Positions 1 through 6,097 of a stretch of 11,294 bases of DNA are shown here, one piece after another. Both the position numbers and the translations under genes were made by a program. The first letter of the stretch is position 1; each line of letters opens with the position of its first letter. The notes under the pieces were generated by a model. That model searched no databases and had not been told where the DNA came from. It was given only the letters and a program-made list of their open reading frames with translations. The DNA is taken from NCBI GenBank assembly GCA_028711675.1, contig JAQTRT010000079.1, forward strand, positions 1-11,294, read 5' to 3'. The DNA comes from a bacterium. Lineage in GTDB: Bacteria; Spirochaetota; JAHITG01.

Positions 1-798
1 AATGGTTTTCAGGATAAGGATGTTGATCTGAACAAGACAGGGGATTTTGACGAGTTCGATCTGTGGGCTCTTGCAAAATTAAAGAGATACGAGATAGCTA
101 TCAGGAAAGCGTACGAGAATTTTGAGTTCCATCTTATTTACCACCATACAGTTAATTTTTGCGCGGTTACGCTGAGCAATCTTTATTTTGACGTGCTGAA
201 AGACCGCTTGTATATTGAAAAAATGGATTCTTTAAAAGGGCGCTCCAGCCGGATCATTCTTACCAGGATATTCAGAGTCCTGGTCAAGCTCCTGGCGCCT
301 GTCCTCTCCTTTACGTCCGAGGATGCCTGGAAAGCCTTCCTGGCCGAACAAGGCAGGGAGAACCGTGAAAGCATTCATCTGGCGGAATTCGAGGAACTGA
401 ATGTGGACCTTGAAAAAATAAGGACGATTGAGGAGAAATGGGACCGTATTTTTAAGGTCAGGGAGGAAGTGAACAAAGCCCTGGAAAAAGTAAAGCTTGA
501 TAACCTGATCGGGCATACCCTGGAAGCCATGGTCGTTCTTTTCCCTCTCAATGAGAATATAAAAAAATTCCTGAACGAGAATAAACATCTGCTCCCCTTT
601 GCGTTCATCGTTTCCCGGGTGGATATCACGGACAGGGAGATGGAACAGGTCCACAGCGGGAACGAGGAGATGAAAGTGATGGTGACCAGGGCCAGCGGGA
701 GCAAGTGTAAACGCTGCTGGAATTATTCAGAGACAGTGGGCAGGCAAAAAGGGCACGAGGAGCTCTGTGAACGCTGTGCTTCCATCATAGCTTCATAA
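1..798 (+). CDS. ileS: Isoleucyl-tRNA synthetase, C-terminal part (5' end outside window)
   Basis: IleS charges tRNA-Ile with isoleucine in the cytoplasm. Frame +1 is open from base 1, so the first 265 visible residues are the C-terminal end of a longer protein; the HIGH and KMSKS catalytic motifs lie upstream, outside the window. What is seen is the helical anticodon-binding domain, with the family signatures AYENFEFH, NFCAVTLSNLYFDVLKDRLY and APVLSFTSEDAW, followed by the C-terminal zinc ribbon CKRCW...CERC (Cys 236, 239, 256 and 259 of the visible part). That ribbon is typical of the ordinary bacterial IleS type (E. coli-like) rather than the eukaryote-like type. The gene ends 15 bp before the next start on the same strand, so it is probably co-transcribed with the sugar genes downstream. 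Identity is close to certain. Confidence 0.97.
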   Translation, partial: NGFQDKDVDLNKTGDFDEFDLWALAKLKRYEIAIRKAYENFEFHLIYHHTVNFCAVTLSNLYFDVLKDRLYIEKMDSLKGRSSRIILTRIFRVLVKLLAPVLSFTSEDAWKAFLAEQGRENRESIHLAEFEELNVDLEKIRTIEEKWDRIFKVREEVNKALEKVKLDNLIGHTLEAMVVLFPLNENIKKFLNENKHLLPFAFIVSRVDITDREMEQVHSGNEEMKVMVTRASGSKCKRCWNYSETVGRQKGHEELCERCASIIAS

Positions 799-802
799 AA
801 AC

Positions 803-807
803 CGGAG
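803..807 (+). promoter_or_regulatory. Ribosome binding site for the UDP-sugar dehydrogenase
   Basis: CGGAG lies 6 bp before the ATG at 814 and only 4 bp after the ileS stop. It fixes the start of the dehydrogenase and shows it is translated from the ileS transcript. Confidence 0.75.
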
Positions 808-813
808 AAAAAT

Positions 814-2127
814 ATGGAATGGACAAATGATTTAAAGAATAAGAAAGAATGTATATGTCTGATCGGATTGGGATATGTAGGACTGCCTCTTGCTGTTCTT
901 TTTTCCCGGTGTTTCAAGGTAATAGGCTTTGATATCAACGAGGAACGGATCAGACAGTTAAAAGAAGGGCACGATCATACGGATGAGATCCCGGATGAGC
1001 AATTGAGGCAAGTGAAGGATAATCTGATATTGACCAGCAAGGAAGAGGAGATCAAAAAAGCCAAGCTGATCATTGTTACGGTTCCCACTCCCATTGATAC
1101 GCATAAGATCCCGGACCTGACGCCGGTCGAATCAGCCACACGCCTTATCGGACGGAACCTCACGCGTCATTCCGTCGTGGTATATGAATCTACGGTCTAT
1201 CCGGGTGTGACCCGGGAGATCTGTGTCCCTATACTGGAGAAGGAATCCGGTCTGAAATGGCTGAAGGATTTCAATGTGGGGTATTCACCGGAAAGGATCA
1301 ATCCCGGGGATAAAGAACATTCCGTGAGCCGGATCGTTAAGATCGTTTCAGGCGATACGGAAGAGACATGCGGAAAGCTGGGCGAGATCTACGGAGAGGT
1401 CATTACAGCCGGGCTCTTCAGGGCTTCCAGCATCGAGGTGGCTGAAGCAGCTAAAGTGATCGAGAACACGCAGCGTGATCTTAATATCGCGCTGGTGAAC
1501 GAGTTGTCCATTATTTTTCATAAACTGGGGATCGATACACGGGAGGTGCTGGATGCGGCCGGTACCAAATGGAATTTTTTAAAATTTCAGCCTGGTCTGG
1601 TGGGCGGCCATTGCATCGGCGTGGACCCGTATTATCTGGCTTCCCGGGCCGAGGAGATGGGATATCATCCGGATGTGATCATGGCCGGCCGCCGGATCAA
1701 TGATTACATGGGAAAATATATTGCCGAGGAGACCGTGAAGCTCCTCATACAGGCCGGGTACGCGGTAAAAGATTCCAGGATCGCTGTACTGGGACTCACC
1801 TTTAAAGAAAATGTGCCGGATATACGGAACTCACGCGTCCTGGATATTATCGGGGAATTGAAAAAGTACGGTGTGGAAGTGATGGTGACGGATGCCTATG
1901 CCGATCCTGATGAGGTCCGGCAGGAGTACGGTGTGGAACTGGTGGACCTGAACAAGATTAAGGATGTGGACGGGGTCGTTGTAGCCGTGGCCCATCGTAT
2001 GTATCAGGAACTGCAGCCGGCTTTTTTCCGGAAGATCATCAAGGGAGATAAAAAAATCCTTGTGGATGTAAAAGGCATCTATCATAACAAGGAGTATACG
2101 GAGCATTTCCTTTACTGGTGCCTGTAG
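814..2127 (+). CDS. tviB: UDP-N-acetyl-hexosamine 6-dehydrogenase, TviB/WbpO type
   Basis: A 437-residue member of the UDP-glucose/GDP-mannose dehydrogenase family, which oxidises C6 of a UDP-sugar to the uronic acid with two NAD+ in the cytoplasm. The Rossmann motif GLGYVGLP is at residues 18-25, the N-terminal domain continues with VPTPID, YESTVYPG and GYSPERINPGD, and the central domain carries NTQRDLNIALVNE (218-230). The catalytic cysteine is Cys267 in VGGHCIGVDPYYL. The C-terminal domain holds FKENVPDIRNSR. From memory the wording of these motifs follows Salmonella TviB and Pseudomonas WbpO (UDP-GlcNAc or UDP-GalNAc to the uronate) more closely than WecC (UDP-ManNAc). Full family length, no missing key residue. 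It follows ileS by 15 bp and precedes a UDP-GlcNAc 2-epimerase, so it probably supplies an acidic sugar for surface polysaccharide. Exact substrate is inferred. Confidence 0.93.
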   Translation: MEWTNDLKNKKECICLIGLGYVGLPLAVLFSRCFKVIGFDINEERIRQLKEGHDHTDEIPDEQLRQVKDNLILTSKEEEIKKAKLIIVTVPTPIDTHKIPDLTPVESATRLIGRNLTRHSVVVYESTVYPGVTREICVPILEKESGLKWLKDFNVGYSPERINPGDKEHSVSRIVKIVSGDTEETCGKLGEIYGEVITAGLFRASSIEVAEAAKVIENTQRDLNIALVNELSIIFHKLGIDTREVLDAAGTKWNFLKFQPGLVGGHCIGVDPYYLASRAEEMGYHPDVIMAGRRINDYMGKYIAEETVKLLIQAGYAVKDSRIAVLGLTFKENVPDIRNSRVLDIIGELKKYGVEVMVTDAYADPDEVRQEYGVELVDLNKIKDVDGVVVAVAHRMYQELQPAFFRKIIKGDKKILVDVKGIYHNKEYTEHFLYWCL

Positions 2128-2187
2128 GACAGACAGGGAAGTCCGGGATGATCCGGGTTTGATCCTGTTCAATGAAATGATAACACA

Positions 2188-3297
2188 ATGAGAATCTTAT
2201 TTATATTCGGGACAAGGCCGGAAGCCATAAAATTAGCTCCCCTTATCCTGGAATTCCAGCGTCATGCTCGCTTTCAGGTGAAGGTGTGCATCACAGCCCA
2301 GCATAATGAGATGCTTGCGCCTGTCCTGGAATTTTTCCGCATCCGGCCCGATTATAACCTGTCTGTCATGAAGGAGAACCAGTCCCTTTTTCATTTAACG
2401 TCGGGTATCCTGGCCGGGCTGGAAAAGGTCCTGGACCAGGCAAGGCCTGAGATCATTTTTGTGCAGGGCGATACCGCCTCCACCCTGGCCGGCGCTTTGG
2501 CCGGATTTTATTTTCAGTGCAGAGTGGCTTATGTGGAATCCGGTCTGAGAAGTTTCTGCAAGTACGCCCCTTATCCGGAAGAGATGAACAGGCTTCTGGC
2601 AGCCCAGCTTTCGGATATCCACTTTACTCCGGGCACGGCCGCGGCCCGGAACCTGAGGAAGATGGGGATCAAGCAGGATGTTTATACGGTGGGGAATACG
2701 GGTATCGATGCCCTGCTGGCCGGCCTGGCTGTCATGAAAAAGGATGGACCAGCCCGGAACAGGTCCTTTTCCTCTTTTTCCGTTCACAGGAAATGGATCA
2801 TCGTGACCTGCCACAGGCGGGAAAGTATCGGGGACGGGATCCGTCATATCTGCGCTGCTTTAAAGAAGATAGCCCGGAGATACAGCCGGGAAATAGAGAT
2901 CATTTTTCCGGTCCATCTGAATCCCCTGGTGCGGAAAATGATCCATGCGGAGCTGAAAGGTATCCGGAACATCCACCTGATCAAGCCCCTTTCTTATCCG
3001 GAGATGCTTTATCTGATGGGTCGTTGTTACTGCATCCTTACGGATTCCGGAGGGATCCAGGAAGAAGCGCCGTATCTGGGAAAACCCGTACTGGTCCTGC
3101 GTAATGAAACAGAGCGGAAAGAGGGGATCAGGGCTGGTGTGGCGCGTCTGGTCGGCACGGACCAGAAGAAGATCTATCACGCGCTGGAGGAGTTTCTTGT
3201 CAGGCCGGCAAAATACAGGGTCATGGCCAGGAAGATGAAGTTGTACGGGGACGGGAAAGCTTCTGTGAGGATCCGGAAGATCATCAGCCGGATTTAA
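2188..3297 (+). CDS. wecB: UDP-N-acetylglucosamine 2-epimerase (non-hydrolysing)
   Basis: A 369-residue GT-B-fold enzyme that interconverts UDP-GlcNAc and UDP-ManNAc in the cytoplasm. The start is set by MRILFIFGTRPEAIKLAPL, the usual N-terminus. Catalytic residues known from E. coli WecB are all present: Asp95 (QGDT), Glu117 (VESGLR), Glu131 (PYPEEMNR) and His209 (CHRRES). The UDP-binding SGGIQEEAPYLGKP is at 287-300, and the TAQH allosteric-site motif is at 36-39. One variation is ERKEGI where most members read ERPEA. It lies 60 bp after the dehydrogenase. Together the two could make UDP-ManNAcA or a related N-acetylated uronic acid, but no glycosyltransferase is in view. No Shine-Dalgarno sequence is visible before the ATG, so initiation may depend on coupling or an unstructured A-rich leader. 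Family assignment is firm; pathway product is inference. Confidence 0.94.
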   Translation: MRILFIFGTRPEAIKLAPLILEFQRHARFQVKVCITAQHNEMLAPVLEFFRIRPDYNLSVMKENQSLFHLTSGILAGLEKVLDQARPEIIFVQGDTASTLAGALAGFYFQCRVAYVESGLRSFCKYAPYPEEMNRLLAAQLSDIHFTPGTAAARNLRKMGIKQDVYTVGNTGIDALLAGLAVMKKDGPARNRSFSSFSVHRKWIIVTCHRRESIGDGIRHICAALKKIARRYSREIEIIFPVHLNPLVRKMIHAELKGIRNIHLIKPLSYPEMLYLMGRCYCILTDSGGIQEEAPYLGKPVLVLRNETERKEGIRAGVARLVGTDQKKIYHALEEFLVRPAKYRVMARKMKLYGDGKASVRIRKIISRI

Positions 3298-3392
3298 GGA
3301 ACGATATCATTTTTGTTGTTCAGGGAAACCAGTAAAAAACCATAATTTATTATAAATTTTTCATTGGTTTATGCCGAAAATATAAGAAAATA

Positions 3393-3420
3393 TTGATTTT
3401 TCCCGAAAAGATATTATTAT
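3393..3420 (+). promoter_or_regulatory. Sigma70-like promoter for the barrel-OmpA gene
   Basis: TTGATT (3393-3398), 16 bp, then TATTAT (3415-3420), within a long A+T-rich stretch. Overlapping alternatives for the -10 box exist: TATAGT at 3418 and TATAAT at 3423. Transcription would begin near 3427, giving a leader of roughly 70 nt before the ATG at 3496. Predicted from sequence only. Confidence 0.5.
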
Positions 3421-3482
3421 AGTATAATAATATATGGAATAAACAGTATCATGAATAAAGACGGATTGAATTTTGGGAAACA

Positions 3483-3488
3483 GGGAGG
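3483..3488 (+). promoter_or_regulatory. Strong ribosome binding site deciding the start at 3496
   Basis: GGGAGG is spaced 7 bp from ATG 3496. The in-frame ATG at 3451 has no such site and would put 15 mostly polar residues in front of the signal peptide, so 3496 is preferred. Confidence 0.85.
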
Positions 3489-3495
3489 ATTGATT

Positions 3496-5148
3496 ATGTT
3501 TATTAATTCTTATAGAAATACAATAATCAGCTTGTTGCTGCTTTGTTCTTTAACCGGCTCTCTCAGAGCGGACGAATCTGACTCTGTACTGCAGTTCCTG
3601 AAGATCAGCCCTGCTCCGGAAGCATCATCACTGGGCAATGCGTATATTTCCATTCAGGGGAACGCGCATTCGCTGTATTATAATCCGGCGCTCAGTTCTT
3701 TCTTCACTGCCCGTATCGGTTCTTTCATTTATACACCGGATACATATTCGCTTTATGTGAAGAACCGGTCGCCTCTGCTGAAATCTATAAATTTTTCCCT
3801 TTCTTACGCCAGGTATTATCAATCCCTTAATTACGGTTCGCTCTTTTCTACATTTTCACTGCGCCGGATCGGGACGTTCGGGATCGGGCTCATCAGCCTG
3901 ATCTATGATGAGATACCCATTACGGACATCGACAGCAGCGGGAATTATGTCGAGACCGGGAAGAAGATGAACGTCGGCGATTACTGCCTGATCATCAATT
4001 ACGGCTACCGGATCACGGAGAACATCGGCGTGGGAGTGAACCTGAAGGGTATCATGGAAAAACTGCATGATGTCACGGGCAAGACCTTTGCCGCTGATCT
4101 GGGATTTCTTTATATCAAGGACCAGTGGGGCGTGGGCCTCTCCGTCCAGAATCTGGGCATGCCGATCAAGTTCGACCAGGAAGAGAACGACCTGCCTCTG
4201 GATTTTACGGTAGGAGGCCATTATGAGATCAAGTATAAAAAACTTTTAATCTCGCCCAAAGACAAGATCACGGCTTCCGCAAAAGTGACTAAAGGAGTGG
4301 AAACAGAGTTCATCACAGGTTTGGGCCTGGAATACAGCTGGCAGGGCATTGTTTTCCTGCGCGCCGGCTACCAGATAGCTGGTGTGGAAGAAGGGTTCAA
4401 GGCCGGAGCCGGCATTAAATATATCAATATGAACCTGGATTACGGAATAACTTTCCATAAAGAACTGGGTATGGTGCACAGGATCGGTCTGGCTTATAAA
4501 TGGGATAATAAGAACACGGGTTTTGTGGTTGAAGAAAAAGGTAAGCTGCTCAAAGCCAGTAAAAGAGGACTGGAGATCGGTATCCAGAGCGATAAGATCT
4601 TCAAACCCAATACGGCTGAATTCCGCGATGATGCTTATGATACACTCGATAAGGTCGTGGATGAAGTGAAGCGTTCCCCGGGTTATGTTAACATCATCTA
4701 TATTGTCCGGATCGAAGGGAATACGGATGACTCGAAGAAGAAAGAGCTTAGCCTTGATCTTTCCCAGAAAAGGGCCAATGCGGTATTTAAATATTTTGCG
4801 GATAAGGGCATTGATAAAAAGAACATGGTGGCTGTGGGCCTGGGCGAGAACAATCCTCTGGTGACGAACGATTCATTCGAGAACAGAATGCTGAACAGAA
4901 GGATGGATGTGGTCCTTATCGAGAAAAAAGAGGAAAAGACCGCCAGTAAGTTCATTGACGAACTGCCGAAAGCGGAACGGGAAGAGATTGAAAAGCTCTT
5001 TTATTTCGGATTGGATAAATACTACAAGGAAGACCGGGCCGGCGCGGTCCAGATGTGGAAACAGATCAAAACAGACAATCCGGAACTTCAGGAGAAGATC
5101 CGGGAGATGATCAATAAGGCAGAGCAGGAGATGAAGAACAAGAAATAA
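3496..5148 (+). CDS. PorV/PorQ-like outer-membrane barrel fused to an OmpA peptidoglycan-binding domain
   Basis: A 550-residue exported protein. Residues 1-25 form a signal peptide (hydrophobic IISLLLLCSL core, likely cut after Ala25 in SLRA). Residues about 26-340 are an alternating beta-strand region opening with PEASSLGNAYIS and LYYNPA, the signature of the PorV/PorQ (UPF0164-like, FadL-related) barrels. Residues about 357-478 are an OmpA C-terminal domain: EGNTDD with Asp411 and LSQKRA with Arg426, the pair that contacts diaminopimelate in OmpA and with the same 15-residue spacing, then GLGENNP and NRRMDV. Residues about 483-550 are a charged helical tail resembling a single TPR unit (LFYFGLDKYYKEDRAGAVQMW). 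The likely role is an outer-membrane protein that binds peptidoglycan; whether it transports anything is unknown. It has its own promoter and is convergent with the STAS gene. Domain calls are strong, function inferred. Confidence 0.85.
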   Translation: MFINSYRNTIISLLLLCSLTGSLRADESDSVLQFLKISPAPEASSLGNAYISIQGNAHSLYYNPALSSFFTARIGSFIYTPDTYSLYVKNRSPLLKSINFSLSYARYYQSLNYGSLFSTFSLRRIGTFGIGLISLIYDEIPITDIDSSGNYVETGKKMNVGDYCLIINYGYRITENIGVGVNLKGIMEKLHDVTGKTFAADLGFLYIKDQWGVGLSVQNLGMPIKFDQEENDLPLDFTVGGHYEIKYKKLLISPKDKITASAKVTKGVETEFITGLGLEYSWQGIVFLRAGYQIAGVEEGFKAGAGIKYINMNLDYGITFHKELGMVHRIGLAYKWDNKNTGFVVEEKGKLLKASKRGLEIGIQSDKIFKPNTAEFRDDAYDTLDKVVDEVKRSPGYVNIIYIVRIEGNTDDSKKKELSLDLSQKRANAVFKYFADKGIDKKNMVAVGLGENNPLVTNDSFENRMLNRRMDVVLIEKKEEKTASKFIDELPKAEREEIEKLFYFGLDKYYKEDRAGAVQMWKQIKTDNPELQEKIREMINKAEQEMKNKK

Positions 5149-5175
5149 AGGAAGATAGGACCGTTGCCGGGAGTT

Positions 5176-5514
5176 TTAAATAAGGCCTTTCAGGGCTTCT
5201 GTACGGTCCTTATAAATGTCGAACCGGTCGAGAAGCCCCATGGTATCCAGGATCTTCCGGCCCGTTTCAGGCAGGCTGATGATCTTCAGCCAGCCATTAA
5301 GTTTCTTCAGTTTTTCATTCATCAGGAGAAGTATCTTGATACCGGTACTGCCAATGTACTGGACATTTTCACAATCCACAAAAATCTGATTTGATCCGTT
5401 ATGGATTAGTTTTACTATCCGTTCCTCCACTTTTTCGGAATACTGGGGATCGAAGCGGCCTTCCAGATGAATAATGATGGCTGAGCCCGCGGTTTTCTCT
5501 ATCTTTATTTTCAT
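5176..5514 (-). CDS. STAS-domain protein, anti-sigma factor antagonist type
   Basis: A 112-residue single STAS domain, the fold of SpoIIAA/RsbV. Family proteins bind a switch-kinase anti-sigma factor or another partner and are turned off by phosphorylation. Seen: GRFDPQYSEKVEERI near the N-terminus, FVDCENVQYIGSTGIKIL at the phosphorylation loop, LKIISLPETGRKILDTMGL, and a final EAL. Ser56-Thr57 in GSTG align with the Ser-Ser of SpoIIAA, so Thr57 would be the acceptor; the Asp usually before this pair is Gly. An in-frame ATG 12 bp upstream (5526-5524) overlaps the -10 box, so the ATG at 5514 is chosen. No kinase, phosphatase or sigma gene is nearby. It runs divergently from the HIT gene and its stop lies 27 bp from the convergent barrel-OmpA stop. 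It could also be a component of a lipid-transport (MlaB-like) or chemosensory system; the partner is unknown. Confidence 0.85.
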   Translation of the reverse strand: MKIKIEKTAGSAIIIHLEGRFDPQYSEKVEERIVKLIHNGSNQIFVDCENVQYIGSTGIKILLLMNEKLKKLNGWLKIISLPETGRKILDTMGLLDRFDIYKDRTEALKGLI

Positions 5515-5524
5515 GGATGATATC

Positions 5525-5552
5525 ATTATAATATTGTAAAAAAGATTGTCAA
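5525..5552 (-). promoter_or_regulatory. Perfect-consensus sigma70 promoter for the STAS gene
   Basis: On the minus strand TTGACA (5552-5547), 16 bp, then TATAAT (5530-5525): both boxes match consensus exactly. The start of transcription would be about 5519-5518, only 4-5 nt before the ATG at 5514, so the mRNA would be nearly leaderless. A 10-bp palindrome ATGATATCAT (5517-5526) spans the -10 edge and start point and could be an operator. Confidence 0.75.
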
Positions 5553-5575
5553 GAGAAAACCCGGGGAATAAAAAG

Positions 5576-5603
5576 TTGAAATCAGAAAAAATACCGCTAT
5601 ACT
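5576..5603 (+). promoter_or_regulatory. Sigma70-like promoter for the HIT-propeller unit
   Basis: TTGAAA (5576-5581), 16 bp, then TATACT (5598-5603). Transcription would start near 5610, giving a leader of about 17 nt that contains the ribosome binding site. Confidence 0.65.
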
Positions 5604-5615
5604 GGAAAAAAATTC

Positions 5616-5620
5616 AGGAG
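5616..5620 (+). promoter_or_regulatory. Ribosome binding site for the HIT gene
   Basis: AGGAG sits 6 bp before ATG 5627. Together with the promoter it excludes the in-frame TTG at 5546, which would lie upstream of the predicted transcription start. Confidence 0.8.
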
Positions 5621-5626
5621 AATAAG

Positions 5627-6097
5627 ATGGAAAAAGTACTGTGGGCGCCTTGGAGGATCGGATACATCCTTCAGCAGAAGGTCACAGGCTGTCTCTTTTG
5701 CCATGTGGTCCGGAAAAAAAAGGACAGGAAAAACCTCGTCCTGGAAAGGAAAAAGCACTGCTTCGTTATGCTGAATAAATATCCTTATAACAACGGGCAT
5801 ATCATGATCATTCCTTATGTGCACAGGGCAGATCTGGACAGGATCGAGGATAAAGTATTGCTTGAGATGATGCAGGCCGCCCGCGAATACGGCATCAGGA
5901 TGAAGAAACGGATGAGGGCCGAGGGATTCAATATCGGCATCAATATCGGTAAGATCGCCGGGGCCGGCATTGCCGGACATCTCCACCTTCATGTGGTCCC
6001 CCGCTGGTCCGGTGACAGCAATTTTATGCCTGTCCTGGGAAAAACAAAAGTGATATCGGAATCCTTTGAATCCGTTTACGACAAGCTGTCCAGATAA
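5627..6097 (+). CDS. HIT-family nucleotide phosphorylase/hydrolase, AF2211 (Ap4A phosphorylase-like) type
   Basis: A 156-residue cytoplasmic HIT protein. The family transfers or hydrolyses nucleotides through a histidine; the AF2211-like group includes diadenosine tetraphosphate (Ap4A) phosphorylases and ATP adenylyltransferases. Seen: LWAPWRIGYI at 5-14, GCLFC (Cys22, Cys25), NKYPYNNGH at 50-58, PYVHRADL, FNIGINIG at 101-108, the HIT triad HLHLH (His118, 120 and 122, with His120 the expected nucleophile) in AGAGIAGHLHLHVVPRW, and GDSNFMPV at 129-136. Cys22, Cys25, His66 and His118 could bind zinc as in related HIT/GalT proteins (inference). It has its own promoter, and its stop codon directly abuts the ATG of the following large gene, implying translational coupling. 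Substrate cannot be fixed from sequence. Confidence 0.92.
   Translation: MEKVLWAPWRIGYILQQKVTGCLFCHVVRKKKDRKNLVLERKKHCFVMLNKYPYNNGHIMIIPYVHRADLDRIEDKVLLEMMQAAREYGIRMKKRMRAEGFNIGINIGKIAGAGIAGHLHLHVVPRWSGDSNFMPVLGKTKVISESFESVYDKLSR

Larger units (their letters stand above)
3298..3495. other. A+T-rich intergenic region
   Basis: About 200 bp without a supported gene, clearly richer in A+T than its flanks. It holds a perfect but A+T-only inverted repeat (AATTTAT, 1 base, ATAAATT at 3344-3358) nested inside AAACCA...TGGTTT (3337-3342 and 3365-3370), then a sigma70-like promoter and a strong ribosome binding site. The inverted repeat might be a weak terminator for the epimerase gene or simply curved, A/T-tract promoter DNA. 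I see no G+C-rich terminator here. Confidence 0.5.
5515..5626. promoter_or_regulatory. Divergent promoter region between STAS and HIT genes
   Basis: This 112-bp gap holds two back-to-back promoters. Their -35 boxes are 23 bp apart (5547-5552 on minus, 5576-5581 on plus) with a CCCGGG palindrome (5560-5565) between them. The close spacing allows shared regulation. Confidence 0.6.

Noticed and set aside
2172..2180. Minimal reading frame ATG-AAA-TGA just before the epimerase start
   Set aside because: Three codons occur readily by chance in A-rich sequence and it has no ribosome binding site; no support for a regulatory role.
2517..3104. 195-codon plus-strand frame inside the epimerase gene
   Set aside because: The overlapping epimerase has all catalytic residues in frame; this frame gives a Gly/Pro/Arg/Ser-rich low-complexity product without motifs.
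3337..3370. Inverted repeat as a rho-independent terminator of the epimerase gene
   Set aside because: The stem is almost all A-T, the loop of the inner palindrome is one base, and no G+C-rich stem precedes a T run.
3451..3495. Upstream ATG for the barrel-OmpA gene
   Set aside because: It has no ribosome binding site and would place 15 residues before a normal signal peptide; ATG 3496 has GGGAGG at good spacing.
3535..3550. Possible lipoprotein box around Cys17 of the barrel-OmpA signal peptide
   Set aside because: The sequence LLLC lacks the small residue normally required just before the Cys; an ordinary signal peptidase I site SLRA follows.
5546..5626. In-frame TTG start giving a longer HIT protein
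   Set aside because: It lies upstream of the predicted promoter -10 box (5598-5603), and family members begin at about the LWAPWR segment.
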